Source: Litoribacter populi
GTDB lineage: Bacteria > Bacteroidota > Bacteroidia > Cytophagales > Cyclobacteriaceae
Reading direction: 5' to 3'
NCBI RefSeq assembly: GCF_007483685.1
Contig: NZ_VMKN01000002.1
Span: forward strand, 521,452 to 585,451
DNA: 64,000 bases
In this document: one piece after another, positions 42,977 through 51,255 of the stretch
Layout of the letters: each line of letters begins with the position of its first letter
Position numbering within the stretch: the first letter of the stretch is position 1
Made by a program: the position numbers and the translations under genes
The notes under the pieces: generated by a model
Told to the model about the DNA's origin: nothing
Databases searched by the model: none
The model's input: only the letters and a program-made list of their open reading frames with translations

Positions 42977-44053
42977 TTATAAGCTGGGGGAGTTGTTATT
43001 TTGTTTTAATCTCACCCGATAAAAAGTTAGATAATCTTGCTCCTCACCGATATAATCATCATTTCGTAATGCCCAAAAAGAATCATTCAAATCCATTATC
43101 CCACTGATGGTCTTCATGTGACAAGGAACCTGAACTTCATTAGACCAGCCTTTATCCTGCTGATATACTTTCAACATGTTGTTATCGAAATCGGGGAGTT
43201 TAGGCCAATTTTCACGATCATGCAAAGCTTCCCTTTTGTAAACCTCCCCTTCGATTCCCTCACTATAATGAACTACCACTCCATTTGGAATAGCAAAAAG
43301 GTTTTTGACCCCTCCTTTCAACATCTTCCCGTACGAGCTTGCATACTCCTCGTTAGAACCTTCCATCTGGACGAATTTTGAGGGAGAAAAATCCAATGTT
43401 ATCAATGATTCCTCTTTTGCATCGGGGCTATAAACATGGATAAGCGACTCGGTGTCTAGAGCCAAATAAATTTCCCCTTCCCCAGCTGAAAGCGCCATCA
43501 TAGGATAATCAAATTTCAGGTCCGTTAAATATTTGCTATCACTGGCAAGCTTGAATACAGACTCCGAATTCCCTGTGCTCAAATTCAACTTCTCAACCAG
43601 CTTATAATCTTTATAAAAATTATCTAGGTAGGGATTCCCTCCATCTCTACCGGGAAAAAACAAGTAAACATCATCCTCATGTTGCGCATACATATGTTGG
43701 AAATAAGCTGCACCTCGTAATTCTGCCGGAAAAGACATCTCGTAATACCTTTGTACTTCCAAGGCTTCATTCAACAAAGGCATTTTGTTCCCGAATTGGT
43801 AAACTAAAATATTACCGTCTTCCAAAATCTTCAAATTTGTCACATGACCTATAGATCCTGGACCTTCTAATGCAAACTCTTTGGCCATTACAATTTCACC
43901 CTCAGTATCAAAAAGTGTTATTTGTCGATTTTGATAGTCATAAGCTATTCCTTTATCACCTCTAAAATCCAAAGAGTTTATACTTCCCATCAATGCTACC
44001 TGGATTGAATCCTCAATCACAATTTCAAATGTAAAATTATCCTCAATGTCCAC
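42977..44053 (-). CDS. Propeller-type protein that has lost its lipoprotein signal
   Basis: A 358-codon open frame from a GTG at 44053, with no signal peptide. The sequence is a BF3164/DUF4221-like propeller: EGPGSIGHVTNLKILEDGNI resembles the GPGE first blade, and NDSFWALRNDDY and YLTFYRVRLKQ resemble the end of the neighbouring propeller families. Reading upstream in the same frame gives VLFSSCGGSTDV, a perfect lipobox, but only ten residues further up is an in-frame TGA (44102-44104) and no start codon. The gene therefore appears to be a lipoprotein whose N-terminus has been damaged by mutation or rearrangement. The protein may not be exported. It is convergent with sbcC. Confidence 0.6.
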   Translation of the reverse strand: MDIEDNFTFEIVIEDSIQVALMGSINSLDFRGDKGIAYDYQNRQITLFDTEGEIVMAKEFALEGPGSIGHVTNLKILEDGNILVYQFGNKMPLLNEALEVQRYYEMSFPAELRGAAYFQHMYAQHEDDVYLFFPGRDGGNPYLDNFYKDYKLVEKLNLSTGNSESVFKLASDSKYLTDLKFDYPMMALSAGEGEIYLALDTESLIHVYSPDAKEESLITLDFSPSKFVQMEGSNEEYASSYGKMLKGGVKNLFAIPNGVVVHYSEGIEGEVYKREALHDRENWPKLPDFDNNMLKVYQQDKGWSNEVQVPCHMKTISGIMDLNDSFWALRNDDYIGEEQDYLTFYRVRLKQNNNSPSL

Positions 44054-44151
44054 ATCTGTGGAACCACCGCAGGAAGAAAAAAGAACAGAATAAGTTGATA
44101 ATCAGTGTTTTACAAAGTCATTACTAAGCAAAAAAAAGCGACCTAAGCCGC

Positions 44152-44835
44152 TTAATTTATCATGGGTTCCAAATATTCCCATACCGTTTCGGCCACTATT
44201 CGGTGGCCTTCTTCTGTAGGATGTATACCATCGGGAAGGTTGAGGTGCCTGACACCACCGACCCCTTCCAGCAGGAAGGGAATAAGTTTGACGTTTTTCT
44301 CAACGGCAATCTCTTTGTACATCAGCTCAAAATTTGCGGCATACTCTCTTCCCATATTTGGGGGGATCTGCATTCCGGCCAGAAGGATCCGTGTATCGGG
44401 ATATTTTTTCCTCACCATCTCAATCATGGTCTCCAGGTTTTTTTGGGTTTCCTCTACTGCTATACCGCGCAAACCATCATTTCCTCCAAGCTCCAATACA
44501 AAAATGGATGGCTCTTCCTCCAAAAACCATTCGAGCCTATTGATGCCACTTGCGGAAGTTTCGCCGCTCAAGCCACCATTAATCACTTTATAAGGCAATT
44601 CCAGACTATCAATCTTGTTTTGGATCAGACCTGGAAAGGACTCCTCTTCATCAATCCCATACCCCGCTGTGAGGCTGTTGCCAAAGAATAGAATGGTCTT
44701 CCTCTCCTCCTTGATCGTCCTTTCTACCACCGATCCGGTGGTTTCTGCTTCTTGCTGTGGTTGATCTCTCGGACCACATCCAGAAAAGGTGAAAAGACAA
44801 ATAAGGAGTATGTACAGGTGGTTAAGCGTATTCAT
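44152..44835 (-). CDS. tesA: TesA-like SGNH esterase/lysophospholipase lipoprotein
   Basis: A 227-residue GDSL/SGNH hydrolase attached as a lipoprotein (lipobox TFSGC, Cys20). All four SGNH blocks are present: FFGNSLTAGYG (Ser54), GGLSGETSASG, LELGGNDGLRG and LPDGIHPTEEGH (catalytic Asp and His near 205-208). This pattern is that of TesA/arylesterase proteins acting on acyl esters or lysophospholipids in the periplasm. It is divergent from a YbbA/YbbP-like ABC exporter, the same neighbourhood as tesA-ybbA-ybbP in proteobacteria, which supports the assignment. Confidence 0.9.
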   Translation of the reverse strand: MNTLNHLYILLICLFTFSGCGPRDQPQQEAETTGSVVERTIKEERKTILFFGNSLTAGYGIDEEESFPGLIQNKIDSLELPYKVINGGLSGETSASGINRLEWFLEEEPSIFVLELGGNDGLRGIAVEETQKNLETMIEMVRKKYPDTRILLAGMQIPPNMGREYAANFELMYKEIAVEKNVKLIPFLLEGVGGVRHLNLPDGIHPTEEGHRIVAETVWEYLEPMIN

Positions 44836-44984
44836 TATATCTTGAATCTAGGGTGTGCAGTGGTTGCATTACAATTATAAGGCTAAATTGTTTCCCCATA
44901 AAAATTAAGCCATTATTTTTATACCAAACGATTACAAGCAAAATTGCGTTTACCACTAGACATCCCAATAATAAACACTTTTCC

Positions 44985-45662
44985 ATGAGCATACTTTCCG
45001 TACAGCAGGTCAGCAAAATCTATCAAAGCGGCAGCCGTAAACTTACCGTACTTGACAATGTCAATTTTTCCATTGATGCAGGGGATACCGTCGCCATCGT
45101 GGGCCCTTCCGGAAGCGGTAAAACTACCCTACTGGGCTTATGCGCTGGGCTGGACTCTGCCAGTTCGGGAAGTGTGGTACTCAACGGCAATGCCCTGGAA
45201 AACCTCTCCGAAGATCAGAGAGCCGAGGTAAGAAACCAGCATGTAGGTTTTATCTTCCAAAACTTTCAACTTTTGCCCACACTCACAGCCTTGGAAAATG
45301 TAATGGTTCCCCTTGAGCTGAAGAAAAGAAAAGACGCCAAACAGAAGGCATTAGAACTACTGGATAAAGTAGGCCTATCCGACAGAGCTACCCACTACCC
45401 CACCCAGCTTTCTGGAGGGGAACAGCAACGGGTTTCCATTGCGCGGGCTTTTGCCAATGAACCCAAAATCCTTTTTGCGGATGAACCTACCGGAAACCTG
45501 GATACCGAAACGGGAGAAATGATCGAAAACCTGATTTTTGACCTAAACAAGCAGCAGGGCACTACCCTGATTTTGGTAACCCACGATCATGAATTGGCTA
45601 AAAAAACCAATAAGATTATTCAAATCAAGGGCGGTAAAATCCAGGAGGAACAATATGTATAA
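44985..45662 (+). CDS. ABC transporter ATP-binding protein (YbbA/LolD type)
   Basis: A 225-residue ATPase with Walker A GPSGSGKTT near residue 39, Q-loop FIFQNFQLLPTLTALENVM, signature LSGGEQQR, Walker B ILFADEPTGNLD and the switch His in LVTHDH. This is the MacB/LolD/YbbA group that works with FtsX-type permeases without transporting through the membrane in the usual way. The ATG at 44985 is chosen as the start of homology. The permease gene overlaps its end by 8 bp, indicating translational coupling. Confidence 0.92.
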   Translation: MSILSVQQVSKIYQSGSRKLTVLDNVNFSIDAGDTVAIVGPSGSGKTTLLGLCAGLDSASSGSVVLNGNALENLSEDQRAEVRNQHVGFIFQNFQLLPTLTALENVMVPLELKKRKDAKQKALELLDKVGLSDRATHYPTQLSGGEQQRVSIARAFANEPKILFADEPTGNLDTETGEMIENLIFDLNKQQGTTLILVTHDHELAKKTNKIIQIKGGKIQEEQYV

Positions 45663-48177
45663 TTTCAAGTGGACGCTGTTGATGGCCTACAGGGATTTTA
45701 GACAGAACAAATCCAAACTGGCCCTGTTCATTTCCTCCATTGTCATTGGTATAGCAGCCCTGGTAGGCATCAGTACCTTTGGCGACAACCTCAGCAAGGA
45801 TATCGATGGGCAGGCCAAAGAGTTGCTCGGGGCAGACGCCGTCCTCAGCACCAACCAGCCACTTGAAGACCAGCCACTCGACAGCATTGCCCAGCAAAAA
45901 AGCAGCGAGGTAAATTTTGCCTCCATGGTCATCTTCCCAGAGACAGGTGAAAGTAGACTTACCCAAATCCGAGCCTTGGAGGGACAATACCCTTATTATG
46001 GCAAATTAGAAACCACTCCGTTTGAGGCCGATTCTATTTTCCGCTCAGGAGGAAGGGAAGCTCTGGTCGAAAAAATACTACTAGCACAATTTGATGCCCA
46101 AGTGGGTGACAGCATCCAAGTGGGTGAAGTCAAATTCCGGATTGCGGGAGAGCTGGAAGGCGTGCCGGGGCAAACAGGTATTACCGCCACAGTGGCACCG
46201 GCTGTTTACATCCCTATGGAATATGCCGAGGAAACAGGCTTGATCCAGGTAGGCTCCCGGCTCAATTATGTCAACTACTATCAGCTGGAAGCAGAAAACA
46301 TTGACGAAATTCTAAAGCCTTACGAAGAAGGATGGGAGGTGGACAACATCCGGCTGGAAACTGTGGAATCCCGAAAAGCCAGCACAGGCAGGTCTTTCGC
46401 CAATCTTTCCAGTTTCTTGAGCTTAGTTGCATTTATAGCTTTGCTTTTAGGTTCGGTTGGTGTGGCAAGTGCCGTGAATGTATTTGTAAAGGAAAAACTT
46501 GCTTCAGTAGCTGTCCTTCGGTGTCTAGGTGTATCCTCTAGACAAGCATTCATCATTTACCTTACCCAAATCTTGTTGATGGGACTAGTCGGTTCCATTT
46601 TGGGAGCGGTCTTAGGCTCAATGTTACAGGTGGTTTTGCCAAATGTATTCAGTGATTTTCTACCCGTTGAAGTATCAACAGAGGTATCCTGGAAAGCAGT
46701 AGGTTTCGGTTTGGGAACAGGTCTTCTGATAGCTTTGCTCTTTGCGTTGCTTCCCCTGTTGAAAATCAGGAAAGTTTCTCCAATGATGACCTTGAGGCCG
46801 GATGATGGAGAAAACACCAAGTTCTCCGCCGATCCTTTTCGCTGGTTGGTGATGTTTGGGATAGTCCTTTTCATTTTCTCCTTCAGCTTTTATCTATTAA
46901 GCGGATGGAAGGAGGCATTGGGATTCACAGGATTTGTGCTTTTTGCCTTTGCGGCTCTATGGGGGGTTGGTGTAGGAATTATGTGGCTAATCAAGCGATT
47001 CCTCCCCCTAAGTTTGAGTTATCCCATCCGACAATCCTTGGCAAACCTATATCGTCCAAATAATCAAACAATCTCCCTCATCGCTACGGTAGGATTAGGC
47101 ACCGCCATGATCAGTACGTTGTTTTTTGTACAAAACCAGCTATTGGAAGAGGCAAAGTTTGCTGACCGGGAAGACCAGCCAAACATGTTAATGTTTGACA
47201 TCCAGACTCAGCAGTTGGAGGCAGTACGCCAAAAAGTGGAAGACAAAGGATATCCTATCATGCAGGAGGTACCCATTGTGACCATGCGCCTTTCTGAAAT
47301 CAACGGCAAATCCAAAAAAGACAATGAAAACCTCTTGGAAGACGAGCGCCTTTCCCGATCTCTGTACAACAGAGAATTCCGGGTGACTTACCGGGATACG
47401 CTTATAGATTCCGAAAGGCTGGTAGAAGGTAAGCTACGTACGGTTTCCTCTCCCCAAGACAGCATTTTCGTCAGTTTTGATGCTGGTTATGCAGGCCGGA
47501 CTGGCATCAATATAGGTGATGAGGTTGTATTCAATGTGCAGGGACGTCCTATCAAAACTTATGTAGGGAGTCTTAGAAATGTAAAATTCAACCAAGTATC
47601 AACAAACTTTCTGGTGCTCTTTCCGGAAAATGTATTGGACAACGCTCCCAAATTCCACGTGATCATCACCAAAACCGGTTCGGATCGGGAGTCCGCAAAC
47701 CTGCAGGCGGAAGTGGTGCGAGCTTTCCCCAACATCTCCGTGATAAACTTGGGCACCATCACTGAAACTTTGGAAAACATCTTAGGTAAAATCAGCTTTG
47801 TGATCCAGTTTATGGCCTTATTTAGTATTGCCACCGGGTTTCTGGTATTGATAAGCTCACTTATCTTGAGCAAATATCAGCGTATGAGGGAAAGTGTACT
47901 TTTGAGAACCATCGGTGCAAGTAGTAAAGTAGTAGGTAAGATCAACACGATGGAATATTTCTTTCTGGGGAGTTTAGCCTCTCTAAGCGGTATAATGCTC
48001 TCCTTCCTGGCCACATGGCTTCTCAGCAGGTTTGTGTTTCAGTTGCCATTCCGCGGGGCCTATGAGGAAGCCCTGATCGTGTACGTCTGCATCACCCTCC
48101 TCACGATCGTGCTGGGCTGGCTCAACGGTCGCAAAATCAACAATCAACCTCCCATGGTCATCCTACGGGAAGCTTAA
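45655..48177 (+). CDS. ABC permease of the FtsX type (YbbP-like)
   Basis: An 840-residue membrane protein with the double FtsX layout: helix 1 (about 20-40), a large periplasmic domain (about 45-255), helices 2-4, a central pair of helices around 390-430, a second periplasmic domain (about 480-690) and three final helices. This is the YbbP rather than the MacB or LolC architecture. FtsX-like motifs are VGVASAVNVFVKEKLASVAVLRCLGVSSRQAF and the C-terminal LLRTIGASSKVVGKINTMEYFFLG. It is probably involved in moving lipids or lipoproteins in the envelope, together with the ATPase upstream. Exact substrate unknown. Confidence 0.88.
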   Translation: MYNFKWTLLMAYRDFRQNKSKLALFISSIVIGIAALVGISTFGDNLSKDIDGQAKELLGADAVLSTNQPLEDQPLDSIAQQKSSEVNFASMVIFPETGESRLTQIRALEGQYPYYGKLETTPFEADSIFRSGGREALVEKILLAQFDAQVGDSIQVGEVKFRIAGELEGVPGQTGITATVAPAVYIPMEYAEETGLIQVGSRLNYVNYYQLEAENIDEILKPYEEGWEVDNIRLETVESRKASTGRSFANLSSFLSLVAFIALLLGSVGVASAVNVFVKEKLASVAVLRCLGVSSRQAFIIYLTQILLMGLVGSILGAVLGSMLQVVLPNVFSDFLPVEVSTEVSWKAVGFGLGTGLLIALLFALLPLLKIRKVSPMMTLRPDDGENTKFSADPFRWLVMFGIVLFIFSFSFYLLSGWKEALGFTGFVLFAFAALWGVGVGIMWLIKRFLPLSLSYPIRQSLANLYRPNNQTISLIATVGLGTAMISTLFFVQNQLLEEAKFADREDQPNMLMFDIQTQQLEAVRQKVEDKGYPIMQEVPIVTMRLSEINGKSKKDNENLLEDERLSRSLYNREFRVTYRDTLIDSERLVEGKLRTVSSPQDSIFVSFDAGYAGRTGINIGDEVVFNVQGRPIKTYVGSLRNVKFNQVSTNFLVLFPENVLDNAPKFHVIITKTGSDRESANLQAEVVRAFPNISVINLGTITETLENILGKISFVIQFMALFSIATGFLVLISSLILSKYQRMRESVLLRTIGASSKVVGKINTMEYFFLGSLASLSGIMLSFLATWLLSRFVFQLPFRGAYEEALIVYVCITLLTIVLGWLNGRKINNQPPMVILREA

Positions 48178-48267
48178 AAACATCTATCCCAACCTGATAA
48201 TTTATCTTGATCAGGACGGGATTCTTCAATATTAAATTTTCTCATATTTTAATCTACTAAACTCATT

Positions 48268-48303
48268 ATTCTCTGCGCCCTCCGCGCTCTCTGCTGTTAT
48301 TTT
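48268..48303 (-). repeat. GCAGAGAGCGCGGAGGGCGCAGAG-type dispersed repeat
   Basis: Plus strand CTCTGCGCCCTCCGCGCTCT followed by CTGCTGTTAT is an AACCGCAGAG-family unit in reverse orientation (antisense to the ABC permease gene upstream). It is the exception among the repeats, most of which are on the coding strand. Confidence 0.5.
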
Positions 48304-48366
48304 TCCCACGAGCGGTTTCCTTTCTCCCCTCAGAAAGCTTAAATTCAGCCCTTCAACAAAAAAACT

Positions 48367-49950
48367 ATGAGAAAACAATTACTTTCAGTCTTTTTAATCT
48401 TCGCAACCTTCTCCCTTCAGGCACAGGTCACTTCTTCACCCGACAGGGCTGAAGGCGATGGTCCGTATGACCGCCTAATTATCAGAGGTGTCACCTTGGT
48501 AGATGGCACCGGGGCACCTCCAGTCGGACCAGTAGACATAGTGGTCGAGCAAAACATCATCAAAGAAATCAGAACTGTCGGCTACCCGGGATTGGAAATA
48601 AAGGATGAAAGAAGACCACAAGCTGGAGAAAATGATGAGGTATTAGATTTAGAGGGGCATTATCTCCTTCCGGGCTTTGTAGATATGCACGGCCACATTG
48701 GCGGCAGGGGCCAAGGCACACCAGCCGAATACGTCTTCAAGCTCTGGATGGCCCACGGAATCACCACCATCCGCGACCCTTCAGCAGGCAACGGTCTGGA
48801 CTGGGTACTGGAGCATAAAAAGAAGTCTGCGGACAATTCCATCACTGCTCCCAGGATTTTTGCCTATACAAGTTTCGGTCAGGGAGCAGGCAAGACCATC
48901 TCCAATGCCCAGGAAGCGAAAGATTGGGTAAACGAAAACGCAAAGAAAGGTGCTGACGGCATCAAGTTCTTTGGGGCTAAACCTGAAGTAATGCAGGCCG
49001 CCATGGAAGAAAACAAACGCATAGGTCTTCGGTCAGCCATGCACCATGCCCAAATGGACGTGGCCCGATGGAATGTGCTTCACTCGGCATGGGCTGGCCT
49101 TACCACCATGGAACACTGGTATGGCTTACCTGAAGCGCTTTTCACTGACCGCACCATACAAGATTACCGCTTGGACTTCAACTACCAAAATGAGCAGCAC
49201 CGTTTTGCGGATGCGGGCAAGCTTTGGAAACAGGCAGCCCAACAAGGTTCGGACAAGTGGAATCAGGTCATGGAAGAGCTTTTGGAGCTAGACTTCACTT
49301 TGGACCCCACCTTCAACATTTACGAAGCCAACCGGGACCTGATGCGCACCAGAAGGGCCGAGTGGCATGACACCTATACGCTACCTTCACTTTGGAAGTT
49401 TTACCAACCGAGCCGTGAATCCCACGGAAGCTATTGGTTCGACTGGGGTACTGAGGAAGAAATACAGTGGAAAGAAAACTACCGCATCTGGATGAGTTTT
49501 ATCAATGACTACAAAAACCGGGGCGGTAGAGTCACCGCAGGGTCGGACTCCGGCTTTATCTATCAACTATACGGATTTGCCTATGTACGCGAACTTGAAC
49601 TCCTTAGAGAGGCAGGTTTTCACCCTCTAGAAGTTATCCGGTCCGCTACCATGCATGGAGCCGAAGCATTAGGTTGGAAGGATAAGATCGGAACGGTGGA
49701 AGTGGGCAAACTCGCTGATTTCGTCATCGTGGAAGAAAATCCCCTTCAGAACCTGAAAGTTCTCTATGGAACAGGCGCCATCCGCATCGGGGAAAACAAT
49801 GAGCCGATCAGAGTAGGTGGTGTAAAATACACCGTCAAAGATGGTATCGTCTATGATGCCAAAAAGCTCCTGGAAGATGTGAAAGCCATCGTTGAGGAAA
49901 AGAAAAAAGAAGAAAACTCCACCATCAAACAACCCGGCCTCGACTGGTGA
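48367..49950 (+). CDS. Secreted amidohydrolase
   Basis: A 527-residue metal-dependent hydrolase with a signal peptide (MRKQLLSVFLIFATFSLQAQ). The TIM-barrel of the imidazolonepropionase-like amidohydrolase group shows the HxH motif VDMHGHIGG near residue 106, the ligand His in SAMHHAQMD near 222, and the catalytic Asp in TAGSDSGF near 392. The C-terminal small beta-domain segment KIGTVEVGKLADFVIVEENPL closes the fold. Substrate is unknown; it may be a cyclic amide or a dipeptide. Unusually large insert around residues 240-330 (Trp/Arg-rich) compared with small homologues. A GATGTCGG array begins 2 bp after its stop. Confidence 0.85.
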   Translation: MRKQLLSVFLIFATFSLQAQVTSSPDRAEGDGPYDRLIIRGVTLVDGTGAPPVGPVDIVVEQNIIKEIRTVGYPGLEIKDERRPQAGENDEVLDLEGHYLLPGFVDMHGHIGGRGQGTPAEYVFKLWMAHGITTIRDPSAGNGLDWVLEHKKKSADNSITAPRIFAYTSFGQGAGKTISNAQEAKDWVNENAKKGADGIKFFGAKPEVMQAAMEENKRIGLRSAMHHAQMDVARWNVLHSAWAGLTTMEHWYGLPEALFTDRTIQDYRLDFNYQNEQHRFADAGKLWKQAAQQGSDKWNQVMEELLELDFTLDPTFNIYEANRDLMRTRRAEWHDTYTLPSLWKFYQPSRESHGSYWFDWGTEEEIQWKENYRIWMSFINDYKNRGGRVTAGSDSGFIYQLYGFAYVRELELLREAGFHPLEVIRSATMHGAEALGWKDKIGTVEVGKLADFVIVEENPLQNLKVLYGTGAIRIGENNEPIRVGGVKYTVKDGIVYDAKKLLEDVKAIVEEKKKEENSTIKQPGLDW

Positions 49951-50040
49951 TAGTGTCGGATGTCGGATGTAGATCACGTGCCCCCCCCACATCCGACATC
50001 CATCATCTGACATCCGTCATCCGTCATCCGTCGTCCCTCA
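49951..50040 (+). repeat. GATGTCGG tandem array and hairpin after the amidohydrolase gene
   Basis: Two bases after the stop codon the plus strand reads GTGTCGGATGTCGGATGT (49953-49970); a spacer with an eight-C run (49981-49988) leads to the complement ACATCCGACATCC (49989-50001) and several more CATCCGTCAT-like units to about 50035. The inverted arms make a hairpin with about 13 paired bases. Confidence 0.75.
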
Positions 50041-50091
50041 TCAAATTATTTTGAAATAAATCAAAAATTATGAAACTTTACACATGGATTA

Positions 50092-50105
50092 AATGTATAT
50101 ACATT
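50092..50105. promoter_or_regulatory. Palindrome AATGTATATACATT, possible MarR operator
   Basis: A perfect 14-bp palindrome 18 bp upstream of the MarR-family gene. A related TACATGTA (50588-50595) lies 40 bp upstream of the yceI-like gene. MarR regulators usually bind such sites in their own and target promoters, so autoregulation and control of the following genes is plausible. Confidence 0.5.
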
Positions 50106-50122
50106 AAATACACCGAAAAGAC

Positions 50123-50572
50123 ATGAAAATAGAAGAAGCTATAAAGCAGAAAAAGTTTAAAGACCCTTATAACAAGGCGCTGGTAAACCTGCTTTATACC
50201 AACAGCTATATCGTGTCGCATCAAGGTAAGCTCTTCAAGCCTTATGGCCTTTCACCTGAGCAATACAATGTGCTGAGAATCCTGAGAGGGATGCACCCAG
50301 AGCCGGTGACCGTATCAACCATACAGGACAGAATGCTGAACAAAATGTCCAATGCATCTAGACTGGTGGAAAAGCTAAAGCAAAAGGACCTGGTCAGAAG
50401 AAGCGAATGCTCAACTGATCGACGTCAAGTGGACATTACTATTACAGAGGATGGCTTGAAAATGCTGGAGGAACTTGAGGAGCAAGTGAATCAATTCAAC
50501 CGTCAGATTCTTCAGTTAAACGAAATTGAGCTTGAGCAGCTTAACGGATTACTGGACAAACTAAGAGGGTAA
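50123..50572 (+). CDS. MarR family transcriptional regulator (MhqR-like)
   Basis: A 149-residue winged-helix protein. Dimerisation helices flank the DNA-binding core LSPEQYNVLRILRGMHPEPVT (helix 2/3) and DRMLNKMSNASRLVEKLKQKDLVRR (recognition helix), with the wing RSECSTDRRQVDITITEDG. A conserved cysteine lies in the wing start (ECSTDRRQ). It is directly upstream of a YceI-like gene, a VOC dioxygenase and a carboxylesterase, the same trio as the MhqR (quinone-sensing) regulon of Bacillus. A role in sensing quinones or other electrophiles is therefore inferred, not shown. Confidence 0.88.
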   Translation: MKIEEAIKQKKFKDPYNKALVNLLYTNSYIVSHQGKLFKPYGLSPEQYNVLRILRGMHPEPVTVSTIQDRMLNKMSNASRLVEKLKQKDLVRRSECSTDRRQVDITITEDGLKMLEELEEQVNQFNRQILQLNEIELEQLNGLLDKLRG

Positions 50573-50587
50573 AATTTTTTACCCAAT

Positions 50588-50595
50588 TACATGTA
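50588..50595. promoter_or_regulatory. Possible second MarR site upstream of the yceI-like gene
   Basis: TACATGTA palindrome resembling the half-sites of the 50092-50105 palindrome; short and therefore uncertain. Confidence 0.3.
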
Positions 50596-50634
50596 TAGAC
50601 AATTATTGTAAAAACCTATAAACAAACGAACAAC

Positions 50635-51150
50635 ATGAGTACTACAAAATGGACAATCGATCCTACACATTCAGAAGTATCATTCAAAGTGAAACACTTG
50701 GTGATTTCTACAGTAACTGGTTATTTCAAGTCATTCGAAGGAATAGTAGAATCACCTAACGGTGACTTCAAGGACTCCAAGATTGAGTTTTCAGCCAAAA
50801 TCGACAGCATCAATACCAATCAGGACGATAGAGATGCCCACTTGAAATCAGCGGATTTCTTTGACGCAGAAAAATACCCTGAATTGAAGTTCACCAATGG
50901 TGTATTGGTTGGAAATGTATTGAAAGGCGACCTTACTATCAAGGATGTGACCAAGCCGGTAGAGTTGGCCGTGGATTTCGGTGGAGTTGCTGATGATCCT
51001 TACGGAAACACTAAGGCTGGATTTGAGTTAGAAGGTAAGATCAGCAGAAAAGAATTCGGTCTTACCTGGTCACCTGTCACAGAAGCAGGTAGCGTAGTAG
51101 TAGGCGACCAGATCAAGCTATTAGCCAGCGTACAGTTGCTTAAAAATTAA
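50635..51150 (+). CDS. YceI family lipid-binding protein
   Basis: A 171-residue lipocalin-like barrel protein. It opens TKWTIDPTHSEVSFKVKHLVIS, the defining YceI segment, and continues with TGYFKSFEGIVE and IKDVTKPVELAVDFGG. No signal peptide is seen, so it is likely cytoplasmic, as in several Bacteroidota homologues. YceI proteins bind isoprenoid quinones or amphiphiles in a hydrophobic pocket. The position between a MarR regulator and a ring-cleaving dioxygenase fits a quinone-related role. It probably has its own promoter near 50588. Confidence 0.9.
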   Translation: MSTTKWTIDPTHSEVSFKVKHLVISTVTGYFKSFEGIVESPNGDFKDSKIEFSAKIDSINTNQDDRDAHLKSADFFDAEKYPELKFTNGVLVGNVLKGDLTIKDVTKPVELAVDFGGVADDPYGNTKAGFELEGKISRKEFGLTWSPVTEAGSVVVGDQIKLLASVQLLKN

Positions 51151-51167
51151 TTTAAATAATAAAATTT

Positions 51168-51237
51168 AACCGCAGAGAATCAGAGGACACAAAGAAATAA
51201 ATAACAAATTTCTCTGCATCTCTGGTCCTCTGTGGTT
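51168..51237 (+). repeat. AACCGCAGAG hairpin repeat after the yceI-like gene
   Basis: AACCGCAGAGAATCAGAGGA (from 51168) pairs imperfectly with the complement of a second unit ending at 51237 (minus strand AACCACAGAGGACCAGAGAT). Both arms are members of the AACCGCAGAGG family, arranged as an inverted pair with a 14-nt loop. Confidence 0.7.
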
Positions 51238-51255
51238 TTTAAATTTACCCCTACC

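Noticed and set aside
27391-44126. Shared 13-mer AGTCATTACTAAG near 27392 and 44114, close to two propeller genes, as a recombination scar
   Set aside because: Many 13-nt matches are expected by chance between positions of a 64-kb sequence; no longer similarity surrounds them.
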